This document shows positions 15,558 to 24,036 of a DNA stretch of 64,000 nt, piece by piece. Below the pieces are notes generated by a model. It saw nothing but the letters and a program-made list of their open reading frames with translations, did no database searches and was not told the origin of the DNA. A program made the position numbers and the translations under genes. Source of the stretch: Winogradskyella vincentii (GTDB lineage: Bacteria; Bacteroidota; Bacteroidia; Flavobacteriales; Flavobacteriaceae); assembly GCF_020166345.1 (NCBI RefSeq), contig NZ_JAIUJS010000001.1:639125-703124 (forward strand). Reading direction: 5' to 3'. Position 1 is the first letter of the stretch. Every line of letters begins with the position of its first letter.

Positions 15558-15810
15558 AATCGCTTCGGTCTGTCTTTACAACTTTCATGTTTAATACGGC
15601 AATATCTATATCTAGAAAAGATTGTTTAATGGTTCTAGTTAAAAAAGTCATTAGAGCATCATAGTCTCCATAAATTTGTGTGCTTAATGGATTTTCAAGA
15701 ACTTTAAATTCAGATTTTCTTAGTTCTTTGATAAATTCGATAATATGAGATTCGTAATCATCTTTTAATGGCGTTAGAGTAAGCTCTACGGATATTTTCA
15801 TTGAATTCAT
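15541..15810 (-). CDS. YkoF/MTH1187-like thiamine-binding protein
   Basis: The 89-aa protein (MNSMKISVELTLTPLKDDYES, then IIEFIKELRKSEFKVLENPLSTQIYG) has the ferredoxin-like single domain of the MTH1187/YkoF family, whose members bind thiamine or its pyrimidine part (HMP). Met1 at 15810 or Met4 at 15801 could be the start; the first overlaps the upstream stop as TAATG. It overlaps the transporter gene downstream. The genomic link to a PnuC-type transporter supports a thiamine salvage role. Confidence 0.75.
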   Translation of the reverse strand: MNSMKISVELTLTPLKDDYESHIIEFIKELRKSEFKVLENPLSTQIYGDYDALMTFLTRTIKQSFLDIDIAVLNMKVVKTDRSDYEPDF

Positions 15811-16556
15811 TAATTGGCAGTTATTTTAAATTCTGGCTTTAACAAATCCTCAAAAAAGGATTCGTCCTTTTCAAATGCTGTACCAACCACCACAATATCT
15901 GCCCCTGCACCATATGCGTTATTAAGGTCTTGTTTTGTTTTAATACCACCTCCTATAATCAAAGGAATATTTAATGATCCTTTTACTTTAGAAATTATAT
16001 CAGAATCAATGGGCTGTATTGCTCCACTCCCTGCTTCTAAATAAATAAGTTTCATACCCAATAATTCTCCTGCTTTTGCAGTATCTCTTATAAGGTCGAT
16101 ATCAGCCCTTAGCATTGGCGTGGTCTTACTAACTTTCTCTACTGAGGTTTTCTTACCATTTTCAACAAGTAAATAACCAGTCGGTAGGATTTCTAAGTTG
16201 GTAGTTGATAATTTAGGAACAGCCTCAACATGCTTTCCTATTAAATAATCTGGGTTTCTCCCAGATATTAATGATAAAAACAGAATCCCATCTGCCTCTG
16301 GAGAAATTTGATTAGTATCTCCAGGGAATAATATTACGGGCAATTTTGTATGGGATTTAATTTCCAAAATCTGTTCATCAATATTAGTATCCACTTCACT
16401 TCCACCAACAAAAATATGAGTAGCAATGGACCTATTGACTTTACCTATAAATGAAGAAATATTCTTTATCTCCATTTTATCAGGATCAATTAAAACGGCC
16501 AATTGCGTTTTTGCAATCTGTGAGTTAATAATAATATCCTTATATAAATTCTTCAT
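15810..16556 (-). CDS. Geranylgeranylglyceryl phosphate synthase-like prenyltransferase
   Basis: The 248-aa protein contains LAVLIDPDKME near residue 22, HIFVGGSEVD at about 47-56, YLEAGSGA and IIGGGIKTKQDLNNAYGAGADIVVVGTAFE. These are the TIM-barrel phosphate-binding and substrate motifs of the GGGPS/PcrB family. Bacteroidetes members join a long prenyl diphosphate to glycerol-1-phosphate. The product and its role in bacterial membranes remain uncertain. Start and stop codons overlap both neighbours as TAATG. Confidence 0.9.
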   Translation of the reverse strand: MKNLYKDIIINSQIAKTQLAVLIDPDKMEIKNISSFIGKVNRSIATHIFVGGSEVDTNIDEQILEIKSHTKLPVILFPGDTNQISPEADGILFLSLISGRNPDYLIGKHVEAVPKLSTTNLEILPTGYLLVENGKKTSVEKVSKTTPMLRADIDLIRDTAKAGELLGMKLIYLEAGSGAIQPIDSDIISKVKGSLNIPLIIGGGIKTKQDLNNAYGAGADIVVVGTAFEKDESFFEDLLKPEFKITAN

Positions 16557-17182
16557 TATGGTACAACATAAGCACAGGTAAAACCTTCAAACTCTAAAAA
16601 AGCAGTATTGTATCTGTACTTTTTATTATTATAATCTATCCAGGCTACCGTATTGCCATCATTAATCATAAATGGAATAACTAAAAAATGATCTTTAAAT
16701 AACATTCCAGGAGTTGCAAAAAGTTTATATAACGACTCTTTAATACCCCAAATAACGGTTAATTTATTTATATAATCATCGGCATAAGTGTCTAGATAAT
16801 TAAATTCATAATCCACGAACTTTTTTGCAATGATTGAAATTTTTTCACGTTGCTTTTCAATGTCTATACCAACTTCCTTATCACTTACTATCACACCCGA
16901 AAATATAAACGAATGTGTAATTGAAATACATTTCCCATCCTTAAGATGGGGTTTACCATGTTCATCATAAAACAAATCCTGATCTGTATATCCAAATTCT
17001 CTAAGCAGGTGTCTGACACTTAGAAATCCGCGTTGATGTAATTCACTTTTCATACCCAAAACGCGTTCTAAACTATTTGGTTTTAAATCCAAAGGCTTCA
17101 ATAGTTCATTATAAGACTCCTCAATCTTCCATATTTTAACAGTAGTTTGTGAGTTTACATCAATGGATTTATAAAGTGGCAT
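16556..17182 (-). CDS. 4'-phosphopantetheinyl transferase superfamily protein
   Basis: The 208-aa protein has SITHSFIFSGVIVSDKEVGIDIEKQRE and later VIWGIKESLYKLF. These provide the metal-binding Asp/Glu and the WxxKEA-like motif of Sfp/HetI-type enzymes that attach phosphopantetheine from CoA to carrier proteins. It is the first gene of the minus-strand operon that runs to arfB. It is divergent from ahcY, whose promoter is 24 bp away. The target carrier protein is not in the window. Confidence 0.88.
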   Translation of the reverse strand: MPLYKSIDVNSQTTVKIWKIEESYNELLKPLDLKPNSLERVLGMKSELHQRGFLSVRHLLREFGYTDQDLFYDEHGKPHLKDGKCISITHSFIFSGVIVSDKEVGIDIEKQREKISIIAKKFVDYEFNYLDTYADDYINKLTVIWGIKESLYKLFATPGMLFKDHFLVIPFMINDGNTVAWIDYNNKKYRYNTAFLEFEGFTCAYVVP

Positions 17183-17205
17183 TTAATATTCTAAATGGTA
17201 ATGTT

Positions 17206-17213
17206 TATCTTTG
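17206..17213 (+). promoter_or_regulatory. -7 element of the ahcY promoter
   Basis: TATCTTTG is an exact TAnnTTTG match about 95 bp before the ahcY ATG at 17308. No clear TTG was found at -33. The resulting leader contains a 21-codon open frame. Confidence 0.55.
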
Positions 17214-17240
17214 CACAGCCTTAATCAGATTTGGCTTTTA

Positions 17241-17306
17241 ATGAAGAACGAATTTAACCAATTACATGCTAATCCCAAAGGCAGTTATTTAAAAAATGAA
17301 ATATAA
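17241..17306 (+). other. Possible 21-codon upstream ORF in the ahcY leader
   Basis: An ATG at 17241 opens a frame MKNEFNQLHANPKGSY... that ends with TAA at 17304-17306, just 1 bp before the preferred ahcY ATG at 17308. That spacing would allow reinitiation. No run of Met, Cys or other regulatory codons is present. It could be a regulatory leader peptide or a chance frame. Confidence 0.3.
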
Positions 17307-17307
17307 A

Positions 17308-18621
17308 ATGAGTACAAAAATTGCTTACGTCCCTTATAAAGTAAAAGATATGTCTCTTGCATCTTGGGGAAGAAAAGAGATTGAATTAGCAGAAGCAGAA
17401 ATGCCAGGTCTAATGAGTCTTCGTGAAGAATATAAAGATGAACAACCACTTAAAGGTGCGCGTATTGCAGGCTGTTTGCATATGACTATTCAGACTGCAG
17501 TATTAATTGAAACTTTACAAGCACTTGGTGCAGAAGTTACATGGAGCTCTTGTAACATATTCTCCACTCAAGATCAGGCTGCGGCGGCAATAGCTGAAGC
17601 TGGTACTGCTGTTTACGCATGGAAGAATATGACTGAGGAAGAGTTTGACTGGTGTATAGAACAAACCTTATTCTTTGGTGAGGACAGAAAACCATTAAAT
17701 ATGATTTTAGATGATGGTGGTGATTTAACTAATATGGTTTTAGATAAGTACCCAGAATTGACGTCGGGAATCAAAGGACTATCTGAAGAAACTACAACTG
17801 GTGTTCATCGTTTGTATGAGCGTTTCAAAAATGGAACTTTACCAATGCCTGCAATTAATGTTAATGATTCTGTAACCAAATCTAAGTTTGATAATAAATA
17901 CGGTTGTAAAGAGTCTGCTGTAGATGCTATACGCCGTGCTACAGATACTATGCTAGCTGGTAAACGTGTAACTGTTTGTGGTTATGGTGACGTTGGTAAA
18001 GGAACTGCAGCTTCTTTTAAAGGTGCTGGAAGTATTGTTACTGTTACCGAAATTGACCCAATTTGTGCTTTGCAAGCAGCAATGGACGGATTTGAGGTGA
18101 AGCGTTTAGAAACTGTTGTTTCTAATTCTGATATTGTAATTACTACTACAGGTAATAAAGACATTGTAAGAGCAGAGCATTTTAAGGCAATGAAGGACAA
18201 AACCATAGTTTGTAATATTGGTCATTTTGACAATGAAATACAAATGGCTTGGTTAAACGAAAATTATGGTGATACCAAAAACACCATTAAACCTCAAGTT
18301 GATAAGTATACTATTGATGGTAAGGATGTCATCATCTTAGCTGAAGGTAGATTGGTAAACTTAGGTTGTGCTACAGGTCATCCAAGTTTTGTAATGAGTA
18401 ACTCTTTTACAAACCAAACATTAGCACAGATTGAACTTTGGAACAATTCTGGAAACTACGAAAACAAGGTGTACATGTTACCAAAGCACCTAGATGAAAA
18501 GGTCGCCAAGTTGCACTTGGAAAAAATCGGTGTTGAATTAACAGAGCTCAAAGATTACCAAGCAGATTATATTGGTGTTACGGTTGAAGGGCCATATAAG
18601 CCAGAACACTATAGATACTAA
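17308..18621 (+). CDS. ahcY: Adenosylhomocysteinase (SAH hydrolase)
   Basis: AhcY splits S-adenosylhomocysteine into adenosine and homocysteine, keeping methyltransferase reactions running. The protein is 437 aa from the ATG at 17308 ([15 protein letters not shown]); a second ATG 12 bp upstream (17296) is possible. It contains the NAD-binding stretch [22 protein letters not shown], the substrate motif [13 protein letters not shown], and [21 protein letters not shown]. Lys-Tyr near the C-terminus (EHYRY) completes the subunit-swapped NAD site. It is followed by an intrinsic terminator at 18661. Confidence 0.97.
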   Translation: MSTKIAYVPYKVKDMSLASWGRKEIELAEAEMPGLMSLREEYKDEQPLKGARIAGCLHMTIQTAVLIETLQALGAEVTWSSCNIFSTQDQAAAAIAEAGTAVYAWKNMTEEEFDWCIEQTLFFGEDRKPLNMILDDGGDLTNMVLDKYPELTSGIKGLSEETTTGVHRLYERFKNGTLPMPAINVNDSVTKSKFDNKYGCKESAVDAIRRATDTMLAGKRVTVCGYGDVGKGTAASFKGAGSIVTVTEIDPICALQAAMDGFEVKRLETVVSNSDIVITTTGNKDIVRAEHFKAMKDKTIVCNIGHFDNEIQMAWLNENYGDTKNTIKPQVDKYTIDGKDVIILAEGRLVNLGCATGHPSFVMSNSFTNQTLAQIELWNNSGNYENKVYMLPKHLDEKVAKLHLEKIGVELTELKDYQADYIGVTVEGPYKPEHYRY

Positions 18622-18660
18622 TTGTTTTTATTATATAATTACAATTTTAAATATATTAAA

Positions 18661-18690
18661 AAGCCCTTTCAGAAATGAAAGGGTTTTTTT
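18661..18690 (+). terminator. Intrinsic terminator of ahcY
   Basis: CCCTTTC (18664-18670), loop AGAAAT, GAAAGGG (18677-18683), followed by a run of seven T on the plus strand. Confidence 0.9.
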
Positions 18691-18704
18691 ATTTTAAGTC
18701 TGAA

Positions 18705-19184
18705 ATGATCTATTCAAGCGAGAAAATAAAAGTCCCGAGATTTAGTGAAGAAGAAGGCTTCTATACCACAAAGAAGCGCTCTAAAATGATGAGCAAAATA
18801 CGCGGTCATAATACCAAACCAGAATTGATTTTCAGAAAAGCTTTGTGGAAAAAAGGAATTCGTTATAGAGTTAACAATAAACAATTACCAGGCAAACCAG
18901 ACGTAAGTATAAAAAAATACAAACTTGCTATTTTTATTGACGGAGAATACTGGCATGGTTACAATTGGGATGAGAGAAAACCTAAGTTAAAAACCAATCG
19001 TAAATTTTGGATTCCCAAGATTGAACGTAATATGCAACGTGATATTGAAGTGAACCAGCAGTTGCAAAATATGGAATATACCATCTTTAGATTTTGGGCA
19101 CACGAAATAAAAGACAATCTTAAAACATGCATCAGCGATGTTTTAATGCACATTACAAATTCAAAATATGGACATAAACTCTAA
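18705..19184 (+). CDS. Vsr-like DNA mismatch endonuclease (solitary)
   Basis: The 159-aa protein matches the very-short-patch repair nuclease family: KRSKMMSKIRGHNTKPELIFRKALWKKGIRYRV, here given in part, then QLPGKPDVSIKKYKLAIFIDGEYWHG with the metal-binding Asp66 and active-site His84. The zinc-binding cysteines found in E. coli Vsr (HGCFWHGHxC) are replaced (DGEYWHGYNW). The start at 18705 is preferred over 18675, because the latter begins inside the ahcY terminator. No cytosine methyltransferase gene is adjacent, unlike the classic dcm-vsr pair. It overlaps the aminotransferase by 17 bp. Confidence 0.8.
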   Translation: MIYSSEKIKVPRFSEEEGFYTTKKRSKMMSKIRGHNTKPELIFRKALWKKGIRYRVNNKQLPGKPDVSIKKYKLAIFIDGEYWHGYNWDERKPKLKTNRKFWIPKIERNMQRDIEVNQQLQNMEYTIFRFWAHEIKDNLKTCISDVLMHITNSKYGHKL

Positions 19185-20310
19185 GTTACCAAAGGTTGGC
19201 ACAACAATTTTCACTGTAATGAGTGCTCTTGCCAATGAGCATAAAGCATTAAATCTATCTCAAGGTTTTCCTAACTATGAAAGTGATAAAAAATTAAATG
19301 ACTTAGTTGCTCAAGCAATGAATAGTGGTTATAACCAGTATGCTCCCATGGCAGGTAGTTTGGATTTGAGGTTAGCAATTGCACATAAATATGAATTGCT
19401 ATACAATAAAACCTATCATCCAGAGAATGAAATAACCATAACAGCTGGTGCTACGCAAGCCATCTACACAATAATCACAGCCTTTATACACAAGGATGAT
19501 GAGGTAATAATTTTTAAACCAGCTTACGATTGTTATGAACCTGCTGTGAAAATAAATGGTGGAACGCCTATATCTATTCAGTTATCAGCACCTAATTATA
19601 AAATTAGTTGGGAAGAAGTATCATCAAAGATAACTTCTAAAACAAAAATGATAATAATAAATACACCTCATAACCCTACAGGTACCATTTGGTCTAAAGA
19701 GGACATTTTACAGTTACAAAAACTTACCAGTAATACCAATATAATTGTCTTAAGTGACGAGGTCTACGAACATATTGTTTTTGATGATGCTAAACATTAC
19801 AGTATTTGTTTATTTAATGATTTAAAACAACGCTCTTTTATAACTGCCTCTTTTGGAAAAACATTTCATAATACAGGATGGAAAATTGGGTACTGTTGTG
19901 CACCAAAATCATTAATGGAAGAATTTAGAAAAGTACATCAGTTTAATGTGTTTTCAGTTAATCATCCTGCACAAAAAGGAATTGCCGATTTTATGCAAGA
20001 TCCTCAAACCTATAATGGCCTTTCAGAATTTTTTCAGCGTAAACGTGATTTGTTTCTTAATTTGATTTCTGAATCTCGATTTAAATATAGTCCTTCACAC
20101 GGCACTTACTTTCAGGTTTTAGATTATTCCGAAATTACAGATGAATATGACGTAGACTTTGCAAAACGATTAACCATAGATTATAAAATAGCTTCGATAC
20201 CCTTGTCAGTTTTCAATAACGAAAACATGGATGATAAAGTCCTTCGTTTTTGCTTTGCTAAAACTGAAGAAACTTTGATTAAGGCAGCAGAAATTCTTAG
20301 TAAAATTTGA
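19168..20310 (+). CDS. PLP-dependent aminotransferase (methionine/glutamine transaminase type, YbdL-like)
   Basis: The 380-aa class I/II aminotransferase has the PLP lysine in SFGKTFHNTGWKIGY (Lys231), plus NTPHNPTGTIW and SDEVYEH. It resembles YbdL-type and kynurenine/glutamine aminotransferases that use methionine, phenylalanine or glutamine as amino donors. A nitrilase-type omega-amidase follows two genes downstream; in other bacteria this pair converts ketomethiobutyrate back to methionine and clears ketoglutaramate. It overlaps the Vsr-like gene upstream. Confidence 0.88.
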   Translation: MDINSKLPKVGTTIFTVMSALANEHKALNLSQGFPNYESDKKLNDLVAQAMNSGYNQYAPMAGSLDLRLAIAHKYELLYNKTYHPENEITITAGATQAIYTIITAFIHKDDEVIIFKPAYDCYEPAVKINGGTPISIQLSAPNYKISWEEVSSKITSKTKMIIINTPHNPTGTIWSKEDILQLQKLTSNTNIIVLSDEVYEHIVFDDAKHYSICLFNDLKQRSFITASFGKTFHNTGWKIGYCCAPKSLMEEFRKVHQFNVFSVNHPAQKGIADFMQDPQTYNGLSEFFQRKRDLFLNLISESRFKYSPSHGTYFQVLDYSEITDEYDVDFAKRLTIDYKIASIPLSVFNNENMDDKVLRFCFAKTEETLIKAAEILSKI

Positions 20311-20361
20311 GTTACTTTTTGTAATTTGATGTGTCCAATGTTTGTAACAAAACATTTTGAG

Positions 20362-20850
20362 ATGAGATATTTAATAACACTTTTAATTTTCGCTTATTCT
20401 TTTTGTATTTCTGCCCAAGTTGTAAAAATGGATGGGAAAAGTTATGAGGTGAAAAAAGACAAAATTCTATTAGATGGAAAAGACATTACATCTACCTTAA
20501 ATAAAGATGAGCGCGATTTAATTTTTGAGGAGGCAAAGGCAATTTCATTAGATTTAAAATTTAGAGAAAATGCCAAAAAAGAGACTAAAAAAGCTCAAAA
20601 AGAAGCGAAAAAAGCCGAAAAAGCTCAAAAAAAGGCTGAAAAAGCTCAAAAAAATGCCGAAAAGGCTTTAAAAGAGAAAGAGAAGTTTCAAAAACGATAT
20701 GAACAAGCTCAAACTAATTTAGAGAAAGCTCAAAAAAAATATAAAAAATTAAAAAAGAAAGGTAAATTGTCTCCAATTGACGAACGTAAGTGGCTAGATA
20801 AAATTGACAAATTACAATCAAAAGTTAACAAAGCCCATAGCAAAATGTAA
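20362..20850 (+). CDS. Secreted coiled-coil Lys/Ala-rich protein of unknown function
   Basis: The 162-aa frame begins with a signal peptide (MRYLITLLIFAYSFCISAQ) followed by VVKMDGKSYEVKKDKILLDGKDITSTL. From about residue 70 it is a long charged helix built on repeats of the type AQKKAEKAQKNAEKA, then ending LDKIDKLQSKVNKAHSK. Length from the in-frame start at 20326 would add 12 residues and spoil the signal peptide. It sits between the aminotransferase and the omega-amidase. I do not recognise a family; the repeat is probably a periplasmic coiled coil. Confidence 0.65.
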   Translation: MRYLITLLIFAYSFCISAQVVKMDGKSYEVKKDKILLDGKDITSTLNKDERDLIFEEAKAISLDLKFRENAKKETKKAQKEAKKAEKAQKKAEKAQKNAEKALKEKEKFQKRYEQAQTNLEKAQKKYKKLKKKGKLSPIDERKWLDKIDKLQSKVNKAHSKM

Positions 20851-20852
20851 CT

Positions 20853-21635
20853 ATGCAAAACACTCTGAAAATAGCAATTATTCAATCTCATTTGGTTTGG
20901 GAAGACCCTGAAGCAAATCGAAAACAATTTAAAGAGAAAATTAATTCTATATCAGATAATGTTGATATAATAGTGCTGCCCGAAATGTTTACTTCTGGCT
21001 TCACAATGAATGCACCTAAGGTGGCTGAAACTATGCAAGGTGAGACTATTAACTGGCTAAAGAACATTTCAAAAAATAAAGATACTGCTATAATAGGGAG
21101 TTTAGTTATTTCAGAAAATAACAACTACTACAATCGTTTAATATGTGCCCAACCATCTGGTGAACTTATTGAATATGATAAAAGGCACACATTCACGCTT
21201 GCAGGAGAGCACAAAGTATACACAGCCGGTACAGAAAAAGTAATATTTAGTTATTTAGGTTGGAAAATTTGTCCCCTAATTTGTTACGATCTTCGTTTTC
21301 CCGTTTGGGCAAGAAATTCCGAGGATTATGATTTATTGTTATACGTTGCCAATTGGCCTAAACCAAGAATTAATGCTTGGGATACATTACTAAAAGCAAG
21401 AGCCATTGAGAACATGAGTTATTGTATTGGTGTTAATAGAGTTGGCCTAGATGGCCTTAATTATGAATATCCAGGTCATTCTGGTGCATATGATGTTTTG
21501 GGTCACCGCATAGATAGTATAAAGGAAAATGAAGACAAGGTTGAGATTGTTTCTCTAGAAAAATCAATGATTGGTAAATACAGGGATAAACTTAACTTTT
21601 TGAATGACAGGGATGAGTTTAATCTAAAAGTGTAA
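20853..21635 (+). CDS. Omega-amidase-type nitrilase (YafV/Nit2 family)
   Basis: The 260-aa carbon-nitrogen hydrolase has the catalytic triad Glu44 (VLPEMFTSGF), Lys110 (EYDKRHTF) and Cys144 (PLICYDLRFPVWARN). Members hydrolyse alpha-ketoglutaramate or 2-oxosuccinamate, the products of glutamine/asparagine transamination. It lies near the aminotransferase gene (19168), which would supply its substrate. The 3' end overlaps the convergent lipoprotein gene by 17 bp. Confidence 0.9.
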   Translation: MQNTLKIAIIQSHLVWEDPEANRKQFKEKINSISDNVDIIVLPEMFTSGFTMNAPKVAETMQGETINWLKNISKNKDTAIIGSLVISENNNYYNRLICAQPSGELIEYDKRHTFTLAGEHKVYTAGTEKVIFSYLGWKICPLICYDLRFPVWARNSEDYDLLLYVANWPKPRINAWDTLLKARAIENMSYCIGVNRVGLDGLNYEYPGHSGAYDVLGHRIDSIKENEDKVEIVSLEKSMIGKYRDKLNFLNDRDEFNLKV

Positions 21636-23235
21636 ATTCAATAATAAAATCAAAACTGGCTCTAACCTCTTCCACATTTGCAGAAGGTGCGTAGCTCACC
21701 CTTTCCGGTTGTATTCCCAGTAAATAATTCCCAGTATCATACTTACCATTTCCATTGGTGTCGTATATAACCCTTAAGGCATATTTGCGCGGCGCAATAT
21801 CAGTGAAGTCTACCACAGGATTCTCAGTAGTATAGCGCTCATATATTACAATACCTGTATCATTGACCAACTGTACAATAAGAGGAAACTTTGCGTTTCT
21901 TAATTGAACCCTTAAGTTCCCATATTCAGATTTCATTTTTGTTCTGAATGAATAATTAAGCGTATCCTTAATGACACCTCCATAAAAGCCTTCAAATGTT
22001 TCTGGCAACATTGTAAAAACGTAACTCTGGCCTTCTTCTTTTTCTACCGGAAAAGTGTATTTATTATAAATAGAATCGTATTCAACTTGAAAATCAACAA
22101 AAACAGAATCCTTGTTTATAAGACTGATTTTTGATTTGTCTAATTTTATTATTGGGATATTTCCTTCGAGACTAAAATCCTGATCAAAATTAATAGTTCC
22201 AGAAACCAATGCTTTAATTTTTAAAGAGTCAGCTTCCATAGCTCTAAACCTATGTTTAAAAGTATCAATGGACTTCTCATTTCTAACAATAAAATTTACT
22301 GTATCTACTTCAAATTTTGGTTTGTACCAATAATAAAGAGTATCTGTTTGTTTATCCTTAGTTATTCTTGTTTCAAATCCTTCAGGTTTATCACCCAAAA
22401 GTTCAATTTGCATGGTTTTATAATTGCCTTCATATGGAAAAAGTATCCTTTTGTCTCCATCTTGCTTTGGCTTAAATGCCTTGAAATTTGGTTCTTCCTT
22501 AAATAATTTTAATCCGAACGTTGAATCTGTAGGCACATTAATAAATCCTTCTTTAAAGGCAATTTTATCATCCTTTTGATCAAATAAAAAATTGCTGTTT
22601 TTATCCTTAATAGCTAATAGTTTGTATTTACCTTCTTTAATATTGTCTATGCTAAAAGTGGTTAAACTATCTAATGTATTAGTGATATATCTAGGTTTTT
22701 CCTTAAAAACAATAGAGTCTGTATAAGTAGAATCTACCTCATACAACATAACTGTTACAAAGGTATCCGGTTCCTCAGCAATAGCATCTTCTACAAATCC
22801 TTTAACCGATAATGAATCTATGGTGTCTCCGGTAGAAAACACATATCTATAATATGGATAAGGGTTTTCCTCATTATTATCTACAATACTCTCACCAAAA
22901 TTCAATGCATAAGTTGTATTCGCCTCAAGGGTATCTTTAATTTTTATGGAGATATATTTACTTGCGCCTCCCATAGGAGTAATAGAAGGATCAGTATCCA
23001 TTGGAGGAGAAATAATCAATTGCTTCCTAAGGTCCTTAATCTTAACATACTCGTCGAAGTAGATATTGATTTCATCTCCTTTAAAATTTGTTGAAAAATT
23101 CTCTGGTTCAGATTTTAAAATAACAGGTGGCTCAGTATCCTTATCACCACCAGTTGGTGTACCACGATTAGCACAACCTGTCAAAATGCTAATCAAAAAA
23201 AGACCAATAAAAAATCTCTGCAAGTATGAATACAT
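21619..23235 (-). CDS. Ig-like-domain outer-membrane lipoprotein
   Basis: The 538-aa protein begins with a lipobox (SILTGCANRG) followed by GGDKDTEPPVILKSEPENFSTNF, an Ig-like (Big_5/SbsA-type) N-terminal domain. The rest is beta-rich with a second section ending in ISYDTNGNGKYDTGNYLLGIQ-like wording (here RVIYDTNGNGKYDTGNY). It matches a widespread Bacteroidetes family of Ig-like lipoproteins, probably surface-exposed or periplasmic. No function is assigned. It converges with the omega-amidase. Confidence 0.7.
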   Translation of the reverse strand: MYSYLQRFFIGLFLISILTGCANRGTPTGGDKDTEPPVILKSEPENFSTNFKGDEINIYFDEYVKIKDLRKQLIISPPMDTDPSITPMGGASKYISIKIKDTLEANTTYALNFGESIVDNNEENPYPYYRYVFSTGDTIDSLSVKGFVEDAIAEEPDTFVTVMLYEVDSTYTDSIVFKEKPRYITNTLDSLTTFSIDNIKEGKYKLLAIKDKNSNFLFDQKDDKIAFKEGFINVPTDSTFGLKLFKEEPNFKAFKPKQDGDKRILFPYEGNYKTMQIELLGDKPEGFETRITKDKQTDTLYYWYKPKFEVDTVNFIVRNEKSIDTFKHRFRAMEADSLKIKALVSGTINFDQDFSLEGNIPIIKLDKSKISLINKDSVFVDFQVEYDSIYNKYTFPVEKEEGQSYVFTMLPETFEGFYGGVIKDTLNYSFRTKMKSEYGNLRVQLRNAKFPLIVQLVNDTGIVIYERYTTENPVVDFTDIAPRKYALRVIYDTNGNGKYDTGNYLLGIQPERVSYAPSANVEEVRASFDFIIEFTLLD

Positions 23236-23290
23236 TCAGTAAGAATTATTTAGAACAAAGAAACAATTTTAATAGTTAGAAACGAAAAAA

Positions 23291-23971
23291 TTAATCTGCA
23301 ATTGCCATTGTAACAAGACTTAACTTAATATTATCAATTTTTAACAAAACAGAAGCACAGGATTCAATTGTTGCGCCAGTTGTAATAATATCATCTACGA
23401 TCAAAATATGCTTACCTTCTAATGAAGTTTTCTCTGAAATATCAAATAAAGTATTATCTGTATCAATTCGTTTCAATCTGTCCTTAAATACTTGCGTTTT
23501 AGTAGATTTGGCTTTAATCAATACCGTGTCGTTATAGTCAGCTTGTAATGCTTTGGCAATTTCAATTCCGAATTTAGACACTTGATTGAATCCTCTTTTT
23601 CGGAGTTTTGTTTTATACAAAGGTACTGGTACAACAACATCTATATTATTATAGGCGCTTATAGTACTTAACTCCGCTCCAAGCCATTTACCAAAGAATT
23701 CACTAATATTTTCATGGCCTCGATACTTGAGATTGTGCAATAGTTGTTGTACAATTCCCTTCTTGGAAAAATGCAATAGAGATGTCGCATTTTCTAGTTT
23801 CACTCTGCCATATAGGGTTTTTTTTACGACCTCTGAATCTTCATGATGAAAATTAGTGACAGGTAATTGATGCCTACAAGAAATACAAATTACGGATTCC
23901 TTGTCTTTTAAAACATTATTGCATGCTTCACAGACTTGCGGAAAGAACAAGTTCAACAAATTTTTTACCAC
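23291..23971 (-). CDS. ComF family phosphoribosyltransferase-like protein
   Basis: The 226-aa protein starts with a zinc-finger-like Cys set (VCEACNN... VICISCRHQLP) and ends with a PRTase core: VVPVPLYKTKLRKRGFNQ and ILIVDDIITTGATIESC, the PRPP-binding loop. ComF proteins act in DNA uptake in competent bacteria. A GTG at 23971 is used; the preceding in-frame codon is a stop, and no ATG exists in the first 20 codons. It is divergent from the coiled-coil gene at 24037 with 65 bp between them. Confidence 0.88.
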   Translation of the reverse strand: MVKNLLNLFFPQVCEACNNVLKDKESVICISCRHQLPVTNFHHEDSEVVKKTLYGRVKLENATSLLHFSKKGIVQQLLHNLKYRGHENISEFFGKWLGAELSTISAYNNIDVVVPVPLYKTKLRKRGFNQVSKFGIEIAKALQADYNDTVLIKAKSTKTQVFKDRLKRIDTDNTLFDISEKTSLEGKHILIVDDIITTGATIESCASVLLKIDNIKLSLVTMAIAD

Positions 23972-23989
23972 TTAATCGAATAAAATAAA

Positions 23990-24016
23990 TTGGTCATTTA
24001 ATTAGCTCTAATTTTG
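23990..24016 (+). promoter_or_regulatory. Promoter of the coiled-coil membrane protein gene
   Basis: TTG at 23990-23992 and TAATTTTG at 24009-24016, 16 bp apart, 20 bp before the ATG at 24037. Confidence 0.55.
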
Positions 24017-24036
24017 GCTCAAATTAGCAATTAATT

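Noticed and set aside
15558..17182. Search for a second TPP riboswitch on the pnuC operon
   Set aside because: Neither the 17183-17295 spacer nor the coding overlaps contain the CUGAGA or ACCUG blocks of the aptamer.
20570..20760. Lys/Ala-rich A-rich repeats as a DNA tandem repeat or mobile element
   Set aside because: The repeat is in frame and encodes a coiled coil; units differ in length and sequence, and there are no flanking duplications.
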